Below are positions 40,911 through 49,593 of a DNA stretch of 64,000 nucleotides, piece by piece. The position numbers were made by a program, and so were the translations under genes. Each line of letters opens with the position of its first letter. Within the stretch, counting starts at the first letter, position 1. Source of the DNA: Ensifer sp. USDA 6670 (GTDB lineage: Bacteria > Pseudomonadota > Alphaproteobacteria > Rhizobiales > Rhizobiaceae); the NCBI GenBank assembly GCA_000421085.1, contig ATWE01000001.1:558001-622000 (forward strand), written 5' to 3'. A model generated the notes under the pieces. That model saw only the letters and a list, made by a program, of their open reading frames with translations. It had not been told where the DNA came from and made no database searches.

Positions 40911-41869
40911 GCGAAACCCATTCACCGGCGTCCGCAGGCCATGATCATGTATTCCTCGGCGACAATCACCAGCGCAACGAAAGGCGAACATGGTTCGTCA
41001 TCGCACTGACTGCGGTAATGATGGTCGCGGAGATCGCCGCAGGTACCTTTTACGGTTCGATGGCTTTGGTCGCCGACGGCTGGCACATGTCCACACACGC
41101 CGCCGCCCTGCTGATCGCGGCGCTTGCCTATCTCTATGCCCGGCGCAACGCCCGTAACCCACGCTTTACCTTTGGTACAGGCAAGCTTGGCGATCTCGCC
41201 GGTTTCTCAAGCGCGATCGTACTTGCCCTGATCGCGCTGCTGATCGGCTGGGAAAGCCTCCTGCGGCTTACCAATCCGGTGTCGATCAGTTTCCCGCAGG
41301 CCATTTCTGTGGCCGTGCTCGGACTTGCGGTCAATCTCGCCTGTGCCTGGCTGCTTCGTGAGGATCATTCACATCACCACCACGGTCACCATCACGGCCA
41401 TCATCACCATCACGAGCACCATCATGGCGTCTCGGCCCACGGGCGGGACAACAACCTGCGTGCCGCCTACCTGCATGTGCTGGCGGACGCGCTCACTTCG
41501 GTCCTCGCGATCGTCGCGCTTGCAGCCGGCAGCGTCTATGGCTGGATATGGCTCGACCCCATGATGGGCATTGTCGGCGCGCTGGTGATTGCCCGCTGGT
41601 CATGGGGCCTGATACGAGACAGCGGCAGCGTGCTGCTCGATTACATTCCGCCGGGCGAGGACCTGCCGGACGAAATACGCGCGGCGATCGAGCGGGACGG
41701 GGATCGGATCACCGATCTGCACGTGTGGCAGCTTGGGCCCGGCCACCACGGTGCCATCGTTTCGCTGGTGACGAAAAATCCGCAAAGTCCGTCGATCTAC
41801 CGTCGCAAACTCGAGCATATCCACGAGCTTTCGCACGTAACGGTCGAGGTCGAGCCGCTGGCGGCCTGA
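40907..41869 (+). CDS. dmeF: DmeF, cation diffusion facilitator for Co/Ni
   Basis: A 320-residue inner-membrane protein of the CDF family with six helices. TM2 has MALVADGWHMSTHAAALL (the HxxxD-type metal site), TM5 has LHVLADALTSVLAIVAL (second metal site), and between TM4 and TM5 lies a His-rich loop (residues ~150-185) with over fifteen His. A short C-terminal cytoplasmic domain (DRITDLHVWQLGPGHHGAIV) matches the CDF dimer domain. It exports Co2+ and Ni2+ in exchange for protons by family knowledge (R. leguminosarum DmeF). It is expressed with dmeR as a two-gene operon. Confidence 0.93.
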   Translation: MSETHSPASAGHDHVFLGDNHQRNERRTWFVIALTAVMMVAEIAAGTFYGSMALVADGWHMSTHAAALLIAALAYLYARRNARNPRFTFGTGKLGDLAGFSSAIVLALIALLIGWESLLRLTNPVSISFPQAISVAVLGLAVNLACAWLLREDHSHHHHGHHHGHHHHHEHHHGVSAHGRDNNLRAAYLHVLADALTSVLAIVALAAGSVYGWIWLDPMMGIVGALVIARWSWGLIRDSGSVLLDYIPPGEDLPDEIRAAIERDGDRITDLHVWQLGPGHHGAIVSLVTKNPQSPSIYRRKLEHIHELSHVTVEVEPLAA

Positions 41870-41882
41870 GAGGCACGTCGAT

Positions 41883-42482
41883 CTATCGCGCCCTGCGCCG
41901 CGGATAGGGCGTCTCGCCCCGGGCAAGCATGCCGACATATTTTTCGATGCGCGCGGCGCGCGTCTCGGTCTTCTTCGCGTCGTGAATGCGGAAAAGGATT
42001 GCGTAGCGGTTTCGGCTGTCGAGTTCGTCGAACAGCATCTTAGCGGCTGCATTCTGCATGAGCGCATCGCGAAGATCGTCAGGCACGGTCGCCTTGCTCG
42101 GCGGTGGCGCGGCGGCATCCCACCGGCCGTCGGTCTTGGCGCGTTCAACTTCGGCAAGGCCGCGCGGCTTCATGCGCCCCTCGGCGATCAATTCGGTCGC
42201 CCGAGCGCAATTCACCTGCGACCATCGGCTGCGCGCACGGCGCGGCGTGTATTTGTTCAGGTAGAAGTCGCTGTCGGATCCTATGCGCTGACCGTCGATC
42301 CAGCCGTAACAGAGCGCCACATCGAGCGCCTCCCTCGGCGTGATGCTTGCTATCCCGGATGCTTTCTTGGCGAACTTCACCCAGACTCCTTGGGCATCGG
42401 GCCCTTGCTCCGCAATCCAGGTTTCGAAGGTCTTTGCGTCCGCAAAATGGATCATCGGTAATTGGGCTTCACTTTCACTCAT
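41883..42482 (-). CDS. YdeI/OmpD-associated family protein
   Basis: A 199-residue cytoplasmic protein. FETWIAEQGPDAQGVWVKFA, ALCYGWIDGQRIGSD, NKYTPRRARSRWSQVNC and RIEKYVGMLARGETPYP are the standard segments of the YdeI/OmpD-associated family; the RWS(Q/E)xN motif is well kept. These proteins have been linked to bacteriocin or antimicrobial-peptide protection in enterics, but function in rhizobia is not established. It ends 13 bases after the dmeF stop on the opposite strand. GAAAGTG precedes the ATG. Confidence 0.85.
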   Translation of the reverse strand: MSESEAQLPMIHFADAKTFETWIAEQGPDAQGVWVKFAKKASGIASITPREALDVALCYGWIDGQRIGSDSDFYLNKYTPRRARSRWSQVNCARATELIAEGRMKPRGLAEVERAKTDGRWDAAAPPPSKATVPDDLRDALMQNAAAKMLFDELDSRNRYAILFRIHDAKKTETRAARIEKYVGMLARGETPYPRRRAR

Positions 42483-42713
42483 GAGGATTGCCGATCTGCT
42501 GGGAGCTCTTGAAACGGGCCGCTTTTACGAAAGCAAAAACATGCCGCTGGCGCCAGCTGCAAATTTTACCAGTAGGCGAGGGGTAGTCCGAGTAAAGGCA
42601 GTCACGGGCCGCGCAGCTCCGAAAAATTGCGTTGCTCATGTCGGGGAGCGGGAGCCCCGCTCGTCTTATCATCGAAACCGGCATAGGCCGGTCGCAAAGC
42701 GAGGAGAAGAACG

Positions 42714-43577
42714 ATGTTCCGCACCGCACTGATTACCGCGACACTGCTCGTTGCAGGTACCACGCTTGCCCGATCCGAACCGGCGGGCGATCGGGTCAAG
42801 GTCAACGGCATGGAAATGTATTACGAGGTCTCTGGCGCGGGCGACCCGCTCATCGTGCTGCACGGCGCCTACATGAACATCCCCTCCATGGGTGCCATCA
42901 TCCCGAAGCTCGCCGAGACCCACAAGGTGTATGCGATCGAGTTCCAGGGCCACGGCCGCACCACGGATATCGACCGGCCGATCACCTATCCCAATCTGGC
43001 CGATGATGTGGCGGCCTTCATGGATGCCGTGAAGATCGAGAAGTCCGATATCTTCGGCTACTCCATGGGTGCCGCTGCCGGTCTGCAGCTTGCCATCCGC
43101 CACCCGGGAAAAGTCAACAAACTCGCCGCCGCCTCCGTCGCCTATGATGCCGAGGGCTGGCAGCCGGCGTTCAAGGCCTTCATTCCCCAGATGTCGGTCG
43201 AGATGTTCGTCAACATGCCGTTTGCGGAGGACTATCGCAAGCTCGCGGCCAATCCCGACGGTTTCCCCGAGCTCGTCAGGAAGCTGATCGCGCTGGAGAA
43301 GGAGCCGATGGCATGGGAAGCGGACGTCAAGGCGCTGAAAACCCCGGTTTTGATCATTACCGGCGATGCTGACGTGGCGACGCTCGAACATTCGGTCGCT
43401 CTGTTCCGGCTGCTCGGCGGGGGCGTCATGGGCGACATGGGCAACCCGCTGCCCGCCTCTCGCCTCGCCGTCCTCCCTGCGACGTCGCATACCGCCGTCA
43501 TCAGCCAGCCCGAGCTGCTTCATGCGTTCGTCGAGCCGTTTCTGAAGGGCAGGACGCCGAAGGGATTTTTCGAGTAG
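42714..43577 (+). CDS. Secreted alpha/beta hydrolase
   Basis: A 287-residue protein with AGGAGA before ATG 42714 and a signal peptide (MFRTALITATLLVAGTTLAR, SEP). The hydrolase core: LIVLHGAYMN (oxyanion loop), IEFQGHGRT, DIFGYSMGAAAGLQLA with Ser as nucleophile, VLIITGDADV with the acid, and LPATSHTAVI with the His. All triad positions are present, so activity is expected in the periplasm. The substrate is not predictable. The terminator at 43621 ends the transcript. Confidence 0.85.
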   Translation: MFRTALITATLLVAGTTLARSEPAGDRVKVNGMEMYYEVSGAGDPLIVLHGAYMNIPSMGAIIPKLAETHKVYAIEFQGHGRTTDIDRPITYPNLADDVAAFMDAVKIEKSDIFGYSMGAAAGLQLAIRHPGKVNKLAAASVAYDAEGWQPAFKAFIPQMSVEMFVNMPFAEDYRKLAANPDGFPELVRKLIALEKEPMAWEADVKALKTPVLIITGDADVATLEHSVALFRLLGGGVMGDMGNPLPASRLAVLPATSHTAVISQPELLHAFVEPFLKGRTPKGFFE

Positions 43578-43620
43578 GGAGCATTTGCTGGCGCAACTGT
43601 CGGGCGCTCCTCGAAACAAA

Positions 43621-43648
43621 AAGGGCATTCCGTTGCGGGAATGCCCTT
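43621..43648. terminator. Intrinsic bidirectional terminator
   Basis: AAGGGCATTCC (43621-43631) pairs with GGAATGCCCTT (43638-43648) around GTTGCG. The A-run before it (AACAAAAAGG) gives a T-run on the - strand, so it may also end the DUF1127 transcript from the right. Confidence 0.75.
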
Positions 43649-43693
43649 ATAGTTTGCGGTCAATGCCGGGAGGTTGGCATCTGCAGTCTTTAT

Positions 43694-43894
43694 TCATTGG
43701 TCCGTCTTATGCACTGCATCATCGACGGAGGGGAAGCCGATATCCTTCAACGTGTCGTAGGAGAGGTTCTCCAGGACACGTTCGTTGCGGTGCCGCTTCC
43801 AGGCGGCCCAGGCACGGGCACGCAGGTTGAAAAGAGCGGGCAGGGCTGCAAGACCCTGGCTCGATGCGGATGACGAATGCTCGTTCATAGACAT
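43694..43894 (-). CDS. DUF1127 small protein
   Basis: A 66-residue protein with AGAAGGA before ATG 43894. The C-terminal RARAWAAWKRHRNERVLENL followed by SYDTLKDIGFPSVDD is the DUF1127 (YjiS-like) signature: an Arg-rich helix and LxxLxxDxLKDIG. Alphaproteobacterial members bind RNA and tune phosphate and carbon metabolism, according to work in Agrobacterium and Rhodobacter. The upstream 95 bases hold its promoter. A second DUF1127-like gene follows upstream on the same strand. Confidence 0.85.
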   Translation of the reverse strand: MSMNEHSSSASSQGLAALPALFNLRARAWAAWKRHRNERVLENLSYDTLKDIGFPSVDDAVHKTDQ

Positions 43895-43989
43895 TGCTGG
43901 TTCCTTCTGAGTTCCTCAAAAGGTCGCGACCATGGACGTTATGGTGCAACGCGATTGATCATTCAAACGAATATGTTTGATGTAATTCA

Positions 43990-44319
43990 TCAAACATCGT
44001 GATTGATTTCGCCCGCTATAGCCGTTCTATCGGATGCTCTGCCGGGCTGCTGTTCCGCGGGTAACAGGTCGTTTCGGACCCTGGCTGGCAGTCTCGCCAA
44101 TTGCCGGTGTGTTTCCACCCGATTCCTGACAAGATTGCCGGCACGACGACGTTCGGCAATCAGTTCAATAAGAGATCGGGCACGCCAAAGAATGGCCAGG
44201 ACTATGTCCCCGTCATCGATGGTTCGAGCCTGCCGGGGCGCCCGACCGGTGGGTGCGGCGTTTGGGGCCGGTCTTTCGTGAGGGGCGCCGTTATCGATCG
44301 CCAACGTCAGAGCGGACAT
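43990..44319 (-). CDS. DUF1127-like small basic protein
   Basis: A 109-residue protein with an excellent ribosome site (AAGGAGAAGG) before ATG 44319, which is why I accept it. The central AILWRARSLIELIAERRRAG and the RHRQLARLPARVRNDL-type segment resemble the Arg-rich helix and tail of DUF1127 proteins, but the family's DIG end is replaced by RNDLLP. It lies divergent to the LysR gene at 44444 and may be its target. A start upstream is excluded by the site. Confidence 0.6.
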   Translation of the reverse strand: MSALTLAIDNGAPHERPAPNAAPTGRAPRQARTIDDGDIVLAILWRARSLIELIAERRRAGNLVRNRVETHRQLARLPARVRNDLLPAEQQPGRASDRTAIAGEINHDV

Positions 44320-44443
44320 GGCCTTCTCCTTCTAGTTCAGGGCGTTTCCGTCTCTTGCAGCTTGACTATCGCGCATGCGTGATGTTCAATCAAACGAAAT
44401 GAAGTTAAGTTATCTTTCAGTTTTTCTGATCTAGGATGCCGCC

Positions 44444-45340
44444 ATGAACATGATGATGCGCCACGCGCTTCCGCTGCTCGAAATGGACGTGCTCAAAACT
44501 TTCGTCGCCATTGCCGAGACCGGTAACTTCACGACCGCAGCGGAGACGGTCTACCGCACGCCTTCGGCCGTCTCGATGCAGATCAAGAAGCTCGAGGAGA
44601 TGCTCGGCTGCACGTTGTTCCTCCGCGACGCCCGCTCGGTGTCGCTGACGCCGAAGGGCGAGCTCCTGCTCGGCTATGCCAGGCGGCTTCTGTCGCTCAA
44701 TAACGAGACGGTGTCCCGCTTCCTGTTGCCCGACATGAACGGTGTGGTGCGGGTCGGTGCGCCGGAGGATGTCGGCGAGCGCATCCTTCCTGATGTATTG
44801 AAGCGCTTTGCAGAAACGTATCCGAACGTCACCATCGACGTTTCGATCGGCATGAGCAACGCGATGCGCAAGCGGGTGGACGAGCACCGGCTGGACATCG
44901 CCGTGTTCAACAGCCTTTCCGAGGAATCTGCCAAGGGGGCCGAAATCCTGATGCAGGAGAAACTGGTCTGGGCAGGTGCGAAATGCGGGAATGCGCATCT
45001 GCGCGATCCCTTGCCGGTTTCCATGTGGGAGGACGGCTGTGTCTGGCGTGCCGATGCGGTCGAGAAGCTGTCGCGTGCGGGCCGCAAGTTCCGCGTCGCC
45101 TTTTTGAGCGCGTATACGACCGGACAGCGTGCGGCCGTTCTCGCCGGGCTCGCGATCGCGCCGCTGCCGCGCTATCTCGTCCAGGGCGAGATGGTCCAGC
45201 TCGGCGAGCGTGACGGCCTGCCGGATCTCGGTCACTACAACATCGGCCTCAAGGTCATCGAAGATGCGCCGGCGCCGGTTCTGGCGGTCGCAGAGCATGT
45301 TCGCGCTGCCTTCGCCGAGCTGCAGATGCAAGCGGCATGA
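44444..45340 (+). CDS. LysR-family transcription regulator
   Basis: A 298-residue regulator: MDVLKTFVAIAETGNFTTAA, then TPSAVSMQIKKLEEMLGCTL as recognition helix, LLGYARRLLSLN linker and a periplasmic-binding-like effector domain (VRVGAPEDVGERILPDVLKR). The start follows AGGATGCCGCC. It is divergent from the DUF1127-like gene with a 124-base shared promoter region; LysR proteins usually control the divergent gene. An inducer cannot be named. The Cys at LVWAGAKCGN is near the effector pocket and might make it redox-sensitive (inference). Confidence 0.9.
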   Translation: MNMMMRHALPLLEMDVLKTFVAIAETGNFTTAAETVYRTPSAVSMQIKKLEEMLGCTLFLRDARSVSLTPKGELLLGYARRLLSLNNETVSRFLLPDMNGVVRVGAPEDVGERILPDVLKRFAETYPNVTIDVSIGMSNAMRKRVDEHRLDIAVFNSLSEESAKGAEILMQEKLVWAGAKCGNAHLRDPLPVSMWEDGCVWRADAVEKLSRAGRKFRVAFLSAYTTGQRAAVLAGLAIAPLPRYLVQGEMVQLGERDGLPDLGHYNIGLKVIEDAPAPVLAVAEHVRAAFAELQMQAA

Positions 45341-45368
45341 TCCCGAACGAAAAACCGCTACACTATTG

Positions 45369-46037
45369 TCAGCTCTGATCCGGCTGCGAAACGCCGGCTA
45401 TTCTGGCTAATCGCTGGAGTGCCGTCGGAGCACGGGGCTCTGCTTCGAGCCGCTTGCGGATGAGCGCGGCGCATTCGTCAGATGTCATCATGGACGTGTC
45501 GACTGCGAGATCGTAGATACCGGGGCGATGCACCTCTCGCTGCCATGCGAGCACCTGGTGCGGAACAGGCTCCGCCTCGCTACCGGTGAGGTAGCCGCCT
45601 TCGCGACCGGGCTGGCCGCGATTGCGTCGCTCCATTATCGTCTCGACGGGACACCGCACCCCGACGAAGAGGACGGGAAGGCCGAGAAGCCGTCGAGCGC
45701 AGTCGGGAAGGATATGGCGCGGTTCGCCATAGCCGTCGTGATGCCCGACATCGGCGACAACGTTCAGACCCAGCCGGCTATGCGCGGCAATGGACTCGTA
45801 TAGGGCAGCATAGAAGAGAGGTACGAGCGCTTCGATTTCAGGCAATTCGCCGCCCGGCCGCAACCCGATCCCCGGCAGGTAGCGGCGAGGCATGACTCGC
45901 TCCATATAGGTGTCGACGCCAAGGTTCATCCACGGCCCGTCGAATGTCTCCTGGATCACCTCGGCTATGCTCGACTTGCCGGATCGCGGCGCCCCGTTGA
46001 GGATGACGATCCGCCCAAGATTGCAGCCGCTTTTCAT
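45369..46037 (-). CDS. CPT-like phosphotransferase
   Basis: A 222-residue P-loop protein. IVILNGAPRSGKSSIAEVIQ is the Walker A loop, NLGVDTYMERVMP follows, then NVVADVGHHDGYG and LFVGVRCPVETIMERRNRG with the Arg-rich lid. These are the segments of the chloramphenicol phosphotransferase-like family, whose best known member confers chloramphenicol resistance; most members in environmental bacteria have unknown acceptors. It ends close to the LysR gene on the opposite strand and starts 60 bases after the reactivase gene's end, in the same direction, so read-through from the methyl operon is possible. Confidence 0.8.
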   Translation of the reverse strand: MKSGCNLGRIVILNGAPRSGKSSIAEVIQETFDGPWMNLGVDTYMERVMPRRYLPGIGLRPGGELPEIEALVPLFYAALYESIAAHSRLGLNVVADVGHHDGYGEPRHILPDCARRLLGLPVLFVGVRCPVETIMERRNRGQPGREGGYLTGSEAEPVPHQVLAWQREVHRPGIYDLAVDTSMMTSDECAALIRKRLEAEPRAPTALQRLARIAGVSQPDQS

Positions 46038-46097
46038 CGGATCTCCTTGGCCGTCGACACAAGGTTCGACTATCGAAGCGGTGAGACGAACGCTGGA

Positions 46098-48149
46098 CTA
46101 CTCCCTGCTGCGTCGCCGCCTGCGGCCGCTTCCTTCGCCGCCGTCATCGGCCAGTGCCTTGCGCGCCGGCAGGGTAACCACTTCGGCGAGTTTCGGGAAG
46201 GCATCCACCTTGTTCGGCATCGCCATGGCGTTGACGAAATGCTCCTGAAACTTCGATTCAAGCGCCGTCTCTATCTTCTCGATTTTCCTCACGGTTTGTT
46301 CGATCTCGCGGCGGTGACCGCGATTGAGGAGCGCCATCAGAGCGCCTGTGCCGGCGGCATTCCCGACCGCCTTCACTTCGGTGAGGTCGCAATCGGGGAT
46401 CAGGCCGAGCACCATGGCATATTTGGGATCGATGAAGGAGCCGAAGGCGCCGGCGAACCGGATCGTGTCGACGTGATCGACACCTTGTTTCTCCATGAGC
46501 AGCTTGATGCCGGCATAAAGCGCTGACTTGGCGAGCTGGATCGCTCTGATATCGTTCTGCGTCACGGTGATGCGCTGTTCGCCTTCGTGGAGCAGATAGG
46601 AGAAGGTGCGGCCGTTCGGGATGATGCGCGGGCTCTTCGAGGCCATTGCGCCGTCGACGACGCCGTCCTGTGAAATGATGCCGGTGAGGTACATCTCCGC
46701 GACGACTTCGATGATCGCCGAGCCACAGATCCCTGTGACACCGACTGCTGCAGCTGTCTCGGCGAACCCTTCTTCATTCGACCATTTGTCGATGCCGATC
46801 ACCCGGAACCGCGGCTCAAGCGTCTCGGGATCGATGCGAACGCGCTCGATCGCTCCGGGTGCGGCTCGCTGACCGGAGGAGATCTCGGCCCCCTCGAAGG
46901 CCGGGCCGGTCGGCGATGAGGCGGCGACGACGCGCTCCCTGTTGCCGAGCACGATCTCGGCATTGGTGCCGACATCGACGAGCAGCATCATCTTGTCCTG
47001 ACGATGCGGCCCTTCGGAAAGCGTCGCACCCGCGGCGTCCGCTCCGACATGTCCGGCAATGCAGGGGAGCATATAGAGGCGCGCGCCGCGATTGACCTCT
47101 ATGCCGATTTCGTGAGCCCAGTATTGCAAAGCGCCGGAGACGGCCAGCGCGAATGGCGCCTGTCCGAGCTCCGTCGGGTCGATCCCGAGGAACAGGTGAT
47201 GCATGATCGGATTGGCTACGACGACCATGTCGAGAATGTCGTGGCGGTCGACCTCGCCTTCGGCGCAGACTTTGCCGATCAGGCCGTTCAACGCCCCGCG
47301 CACCGCCTTGGTCATCGCCTCGCGGCCATCCGGATTCATCATCACATAGGAGACGCGGCTCATCAGATCCTCGCCGAAGCGGATCTGCGGATTCGATGTG
47401 CCGGAGGAGGCCACGATGCGCCCGGAGAGCAGCGATACGAGATGCATCGCAATTGTCGTCGAGCCAATGTCGCAGGCGACGCCGTAGGCCTCGTTCTTCA
47501 GTCCCGGCCAGAGAGCGACGATGAAGGGACGGGAGGAGTCCATGTCGCGATGGATCGCCGCAGTCACCGCCCAGTTGCCCTTGCGCAATATGCCTTGCAC
47601 CTGGGGGATCAGGTGGGGGGCGATCAGAAGGTCCTTCCAGCCCCAGTCCTTTTCCAGAACGGCCTTCATCCGATCGAGGTCGCCGAGCGGCTTATGCATG
47701 TCCGGTTCGTCGATCTCGACATAGCACAGTTGCACGGCGGCGTTGCGCTCTATTACGCGGTCGGTCGCGGCCTTGCGCACCACCTGTGCGTTGATGACGG
47801 TGTCCTGCGGCACGTCGATGACGAGATCGCCGAGAATTTGGGCCGAGCAGGATAGCCGCCGCCCGTCCGGCAATTCGCGTACGCTGGCGTAACGCTGTTC
47901 CTTGGGACCGACGGGCGAGATATGATCGTTGGACGAGATGATCTTGTGCTTGGCGAAATTGCCTTCCTGGACGGAAACCTGGCAACGTCCGCAGGTGGCT
48001 CGGCCGCCGCAGACGCTTTCGACATAGACCCCGAGCGAACGTGCGGCGTCGAGGATCGGCGTGCCGACGGGGAAACGGCCACGTTTGCCGGAGGGCATGA
48101 AGAGCACCAGCGGATCGTTCTTTTCGTCCTTCGAGGGCACGTTCAACAT
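46098..48149 (-). CDS. Corrinoid activation protein (ASKHA/DUF4445, RACo-like)
   Basis: A 683-residue protein, start ATG 48149 (MLNVPSKDEKND). Residues ~14-110 form a plant-type [2Fe-2S] ferredoxin domain with C47, C53, C56 and C101 (CGGRATCGRC). A linker follows, then an ASKHA ATPase-like region with GVACDIGSTTIAMHLVSL, MMLLVDVGTNAEIVLGNRE, SGQRAAPGAIE, GICGSAIIEVV and IRFAGAFGSFIDPKYA. This is the RACo/RamA-like family that reduces inactive Co(II) corrinoid to Co(I) using ATP. The C-terminus is an Arg-rich tail (GRRRRRSRE). It is the last gene of the methyl operon, 19 bases after the phasin-like gene. Confidence 0.9.
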   Translation of the reverse strand: MLNVPSKDEKNDPLVLFMPSGKRGRFPVGTPILDAARSLGVYVESVCGGRATCGRCQVSVQEGNFAKHKIISSNDHISPVGPKEQRYASVRELPDGRRLSCSAQILGDLVIDVPQDTVINAQVVRKAATDRVIERNAAVQLCYVEIDEPDMHKPLGDLDRMKAVLEKDWGWKDLLIAPHLIPQVQGILRKGNWAVTAAIHRDMDSSRPFIVALWPGLKNEAYGVACDIGSTTIAMHLVSLLSGRIVASSGTSNPQIRFGEDLMSRVSYVMMNPDGREAMTKAVRGALNGLIGKVCAEGEVDRHDILDMVVVANPIMHHLFLGIDPTELGQAPFALAVSGALQYWAHEIGIEVNRGARLYMLPCIAGHVGADAAGATLSEGPHRQDKMMLLVDVGTNAEIVLGNRERVVAASSPTGPAFEGAEISSGQRAAPGAIERVRIDPETLEPRFRVIGIDKWSNEEGFAETAAAVGVTGICGSAIIEVVAEMYLTGIISQDGVVDGAMASKSPRIIPNGRTFSYLLHEGEQRITVTQNDIRAIQLAKSALYAGIKLLMEKQGVDHVDTIRFAGAFGSFIDPKYAMVLGLIPDCDLTEVKAVGNAAGTGALMALLNRGHRREIEQTVRKIEKIETALESKFQEHFVNAMAMPNKVDAFPKLAEVVTLPARKALADDGGEGSGRRRRRSRE

Positions 48150-48168
48150 TTTCTGTCTCGCCAGCAGT

Positions 48169-48507
48169 TTATTTCGCGAGCCGGCGGGCGTTTGCCCGCA
48201 CGCGCTTGGCATAGGGCCGAACTGCGGCCGCCGCTATCCGGTTGTGCGCGGCGGCAGAACCCGGCTTTCCGGCGGCAAGCGCCGCGGCAGCACCCATTCC
48301 TTCCTTGACCAGGGCGACATTGGCGGCGACGACACTTTCGGCGACGGCCGCCATTTTTTCCGTCACCATCCGGCTCGCCTCGACATAGTCGGTTGCCGAG
48401 CCGGTGATAGCGGCGACGGCCATCGCCTGCGTACGCGCGGCGATGACCATCGGAGCCTGAAACCAGAGCGCCGCCAGATCGCTCGCGAAGGAGTGGTGCT
48501 TGGCCAT
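48169..48507 (-). CDS. Phasin-like small protein in the methyl operon
   Basis: A 112-residue helical protein: SDLAALWFQAPMVIAARTQA, a repeated VTEKMAAVAESVVAANVALV segment with Ala/Val/Lys heptads, and a basic tail (RPYAKRVRANARRLAK). The amphipathic coiled-coil look is that of phasins, but it is shorter than PHB phasins. It lies two bases after the pterin-binding methyltransferase and 19 bases before the reactivase, so it is expressed with them. It might act as a scaffold or chaperone for the methyltransferase complex (inference). No catalytic motif. Confidence 0.65.
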   Translation of the reverse strand: MAKHHSFASDLAALWFQAPMVIAARTQAMAVAAITGSATDYVEASRMVTEKMAAVAESVVAANVALVKEGMGAAAALAAGKPGSAAAHNRIAAAAVRPYAKRVRANARRLAK

Positions 48508-48509
48508 TT

Positions 48510-49472
48510 TTACTCCGCCCGTGCGACGCCGGCGCGCGCCGCGCGTCCGCCGCGCCGCCCGCCGGCACCCGCCGGTGCTGCCGCAGCAGCAACGGCATGG
48601 CCGCCTTCGGCCGGCTTGTGGTCGCGATAGGTCATGATCCAGTTTGTGCAGTTCGGGTCGGTGCCGTTAAGCACGTTTGCGGCTCGAACCGCCTCCATCT
48701 CCTGCGGACGGCAGGGATTCATGATTGCCGAAGTCATACCGGCACCGATAACCATGGGGATGAAGCCGGCGTTGATGCCGTGGCGGTGCGGCAGGCCGAA
48801 GGAGATGTTGGAGAGGCCGCAGGTGGTGTTGACCTTGAGCTCTTCGCGAAGGCGGCGAAGCAGCGCGAAGACCTGCTGGCCCGCAGATCCCAGTGCGCCG
48901 ATCGGCATGACCAGCGGATCGACGACGATATCGTGCGGCTTGATGCCGTAATCGGCGGCGCGCTCGACGATCTTCTTGGCGACCGCGAAGCGGACGTCCG
49001 GGTCCATCGAAATGCCGGTCTCGTCATTGGAGATCGCCACCACCGGAACGTCGTATTTCTTGCAGAGCGGCAGGATCGCTTCGAGCTTCTCTTCCTCGCC
49101 GGTCACCGAGTTGACGAGCGGGCGGCCCTTTGCGACGCGCAGGCCGGCTTCGATGGCGGCGGTAACCGAACTGTCGATCGACAGCGGCACGTCGACGAGG
49201 CCCTGAACGATCTCCAGCGTCTTCACGAGGAGCGGCGGCTCGGTCTCGTTCGGGTCGACGGCCGTCACGCCCGCATTGACGTCGAGCATCGTCGCGCCGG
49301 CGGCAACCTGCTCCAGCGCATCCTTAATCACGGTGTCGAAGTTGCCCTCAATCATCTCGGCGGCGAGCTTCTTGCGGCCGGTCGGATTGATGCGTTCGCC
49401 GATGACGCAGAAGGGCTGGTCGAAGCCGATGATGATCTCGCGGGTGGCGGAGGCGACGATGGTGCGGGTCAT
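48510..49472 (-). CDS. Methyl-corrinoid:tetrahydrofolate methyltransferase
   Basis: A 320-residue protein of the pterin-binding family. FCVIGERINPTGRKKLAAEM, GATMLDVNAGV, VPLSIDSSV, RPLVNSVTGEEEKL and DIVVDPLVMPIG are the strand-end motifs of the TIM barrel shared with MetH, AcsE and MtgA; the Asn in NSVTG and the Asp residues bind the pterin. Length matches stand-alone enzymes of this type. It should take the methyl group from the corrinoid protein at 53571 to tetrahydrofolate (or the reverse). After the barrel the last 40 residues are an Ala/Gly/Arg tail (GGRRGGRAARAGVARAE). It lies 121 bases after the MetF-like gene. Confidence 0.9.
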   Translation of the reverse strand: MTRTIVASATREIIIGFDQPFCVIGERINPTGRKKLAAEMIEGNFDTVIKDALEQVAAGATMLDVNAGVTAVDPNETEPPLLVKTLEIVQGLVDVPLSIDSSVTAAIEAGLRVAKGRPLVNSVTGEEEKLEAILPLCKKYDVPVVAISNDETGISMDPDVRFAVAKKIVERAADYGIKPHDIVVDPLVMPIGALGSAGQQVFALLRRLREELKVNTTCGLSNISFGLPHRHGINAGFIPMVIGAGMTSAIMNPCRPQEMEAVRAANVLNGTDPNCTNWIMTYRDHKPAEGGHAVAAAAAPAGAGGRRGGRAARAGVARAE

Positions 49473-49568
49473 ATAAGATCCTCTGAACCTTGAGCGTTGG
49501 CCTATGTAATAGGGCCGTTCTGTGTTTGTAAGGCGCTGGACGAGCAGGAGCGCCGGTTATCCTCTGCT

Positions 49569-49590
49569 AAAGCCGCCGACTCACGGCTTT
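49569..49590. terminator. Hairpin within the methyl operon
   Basis: AAAGCCG (49569-49575) pairs with CGGCTTT (49584-49590) around CCGACTCA. It lies in the 121-base gap between the MetF-like gene and the methyltransferase gene. No T-run on the - strand, so partial termination or an RNA-processing site is possible. Confidence 0.45.
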
Positions 49591-49593
49591 GTC

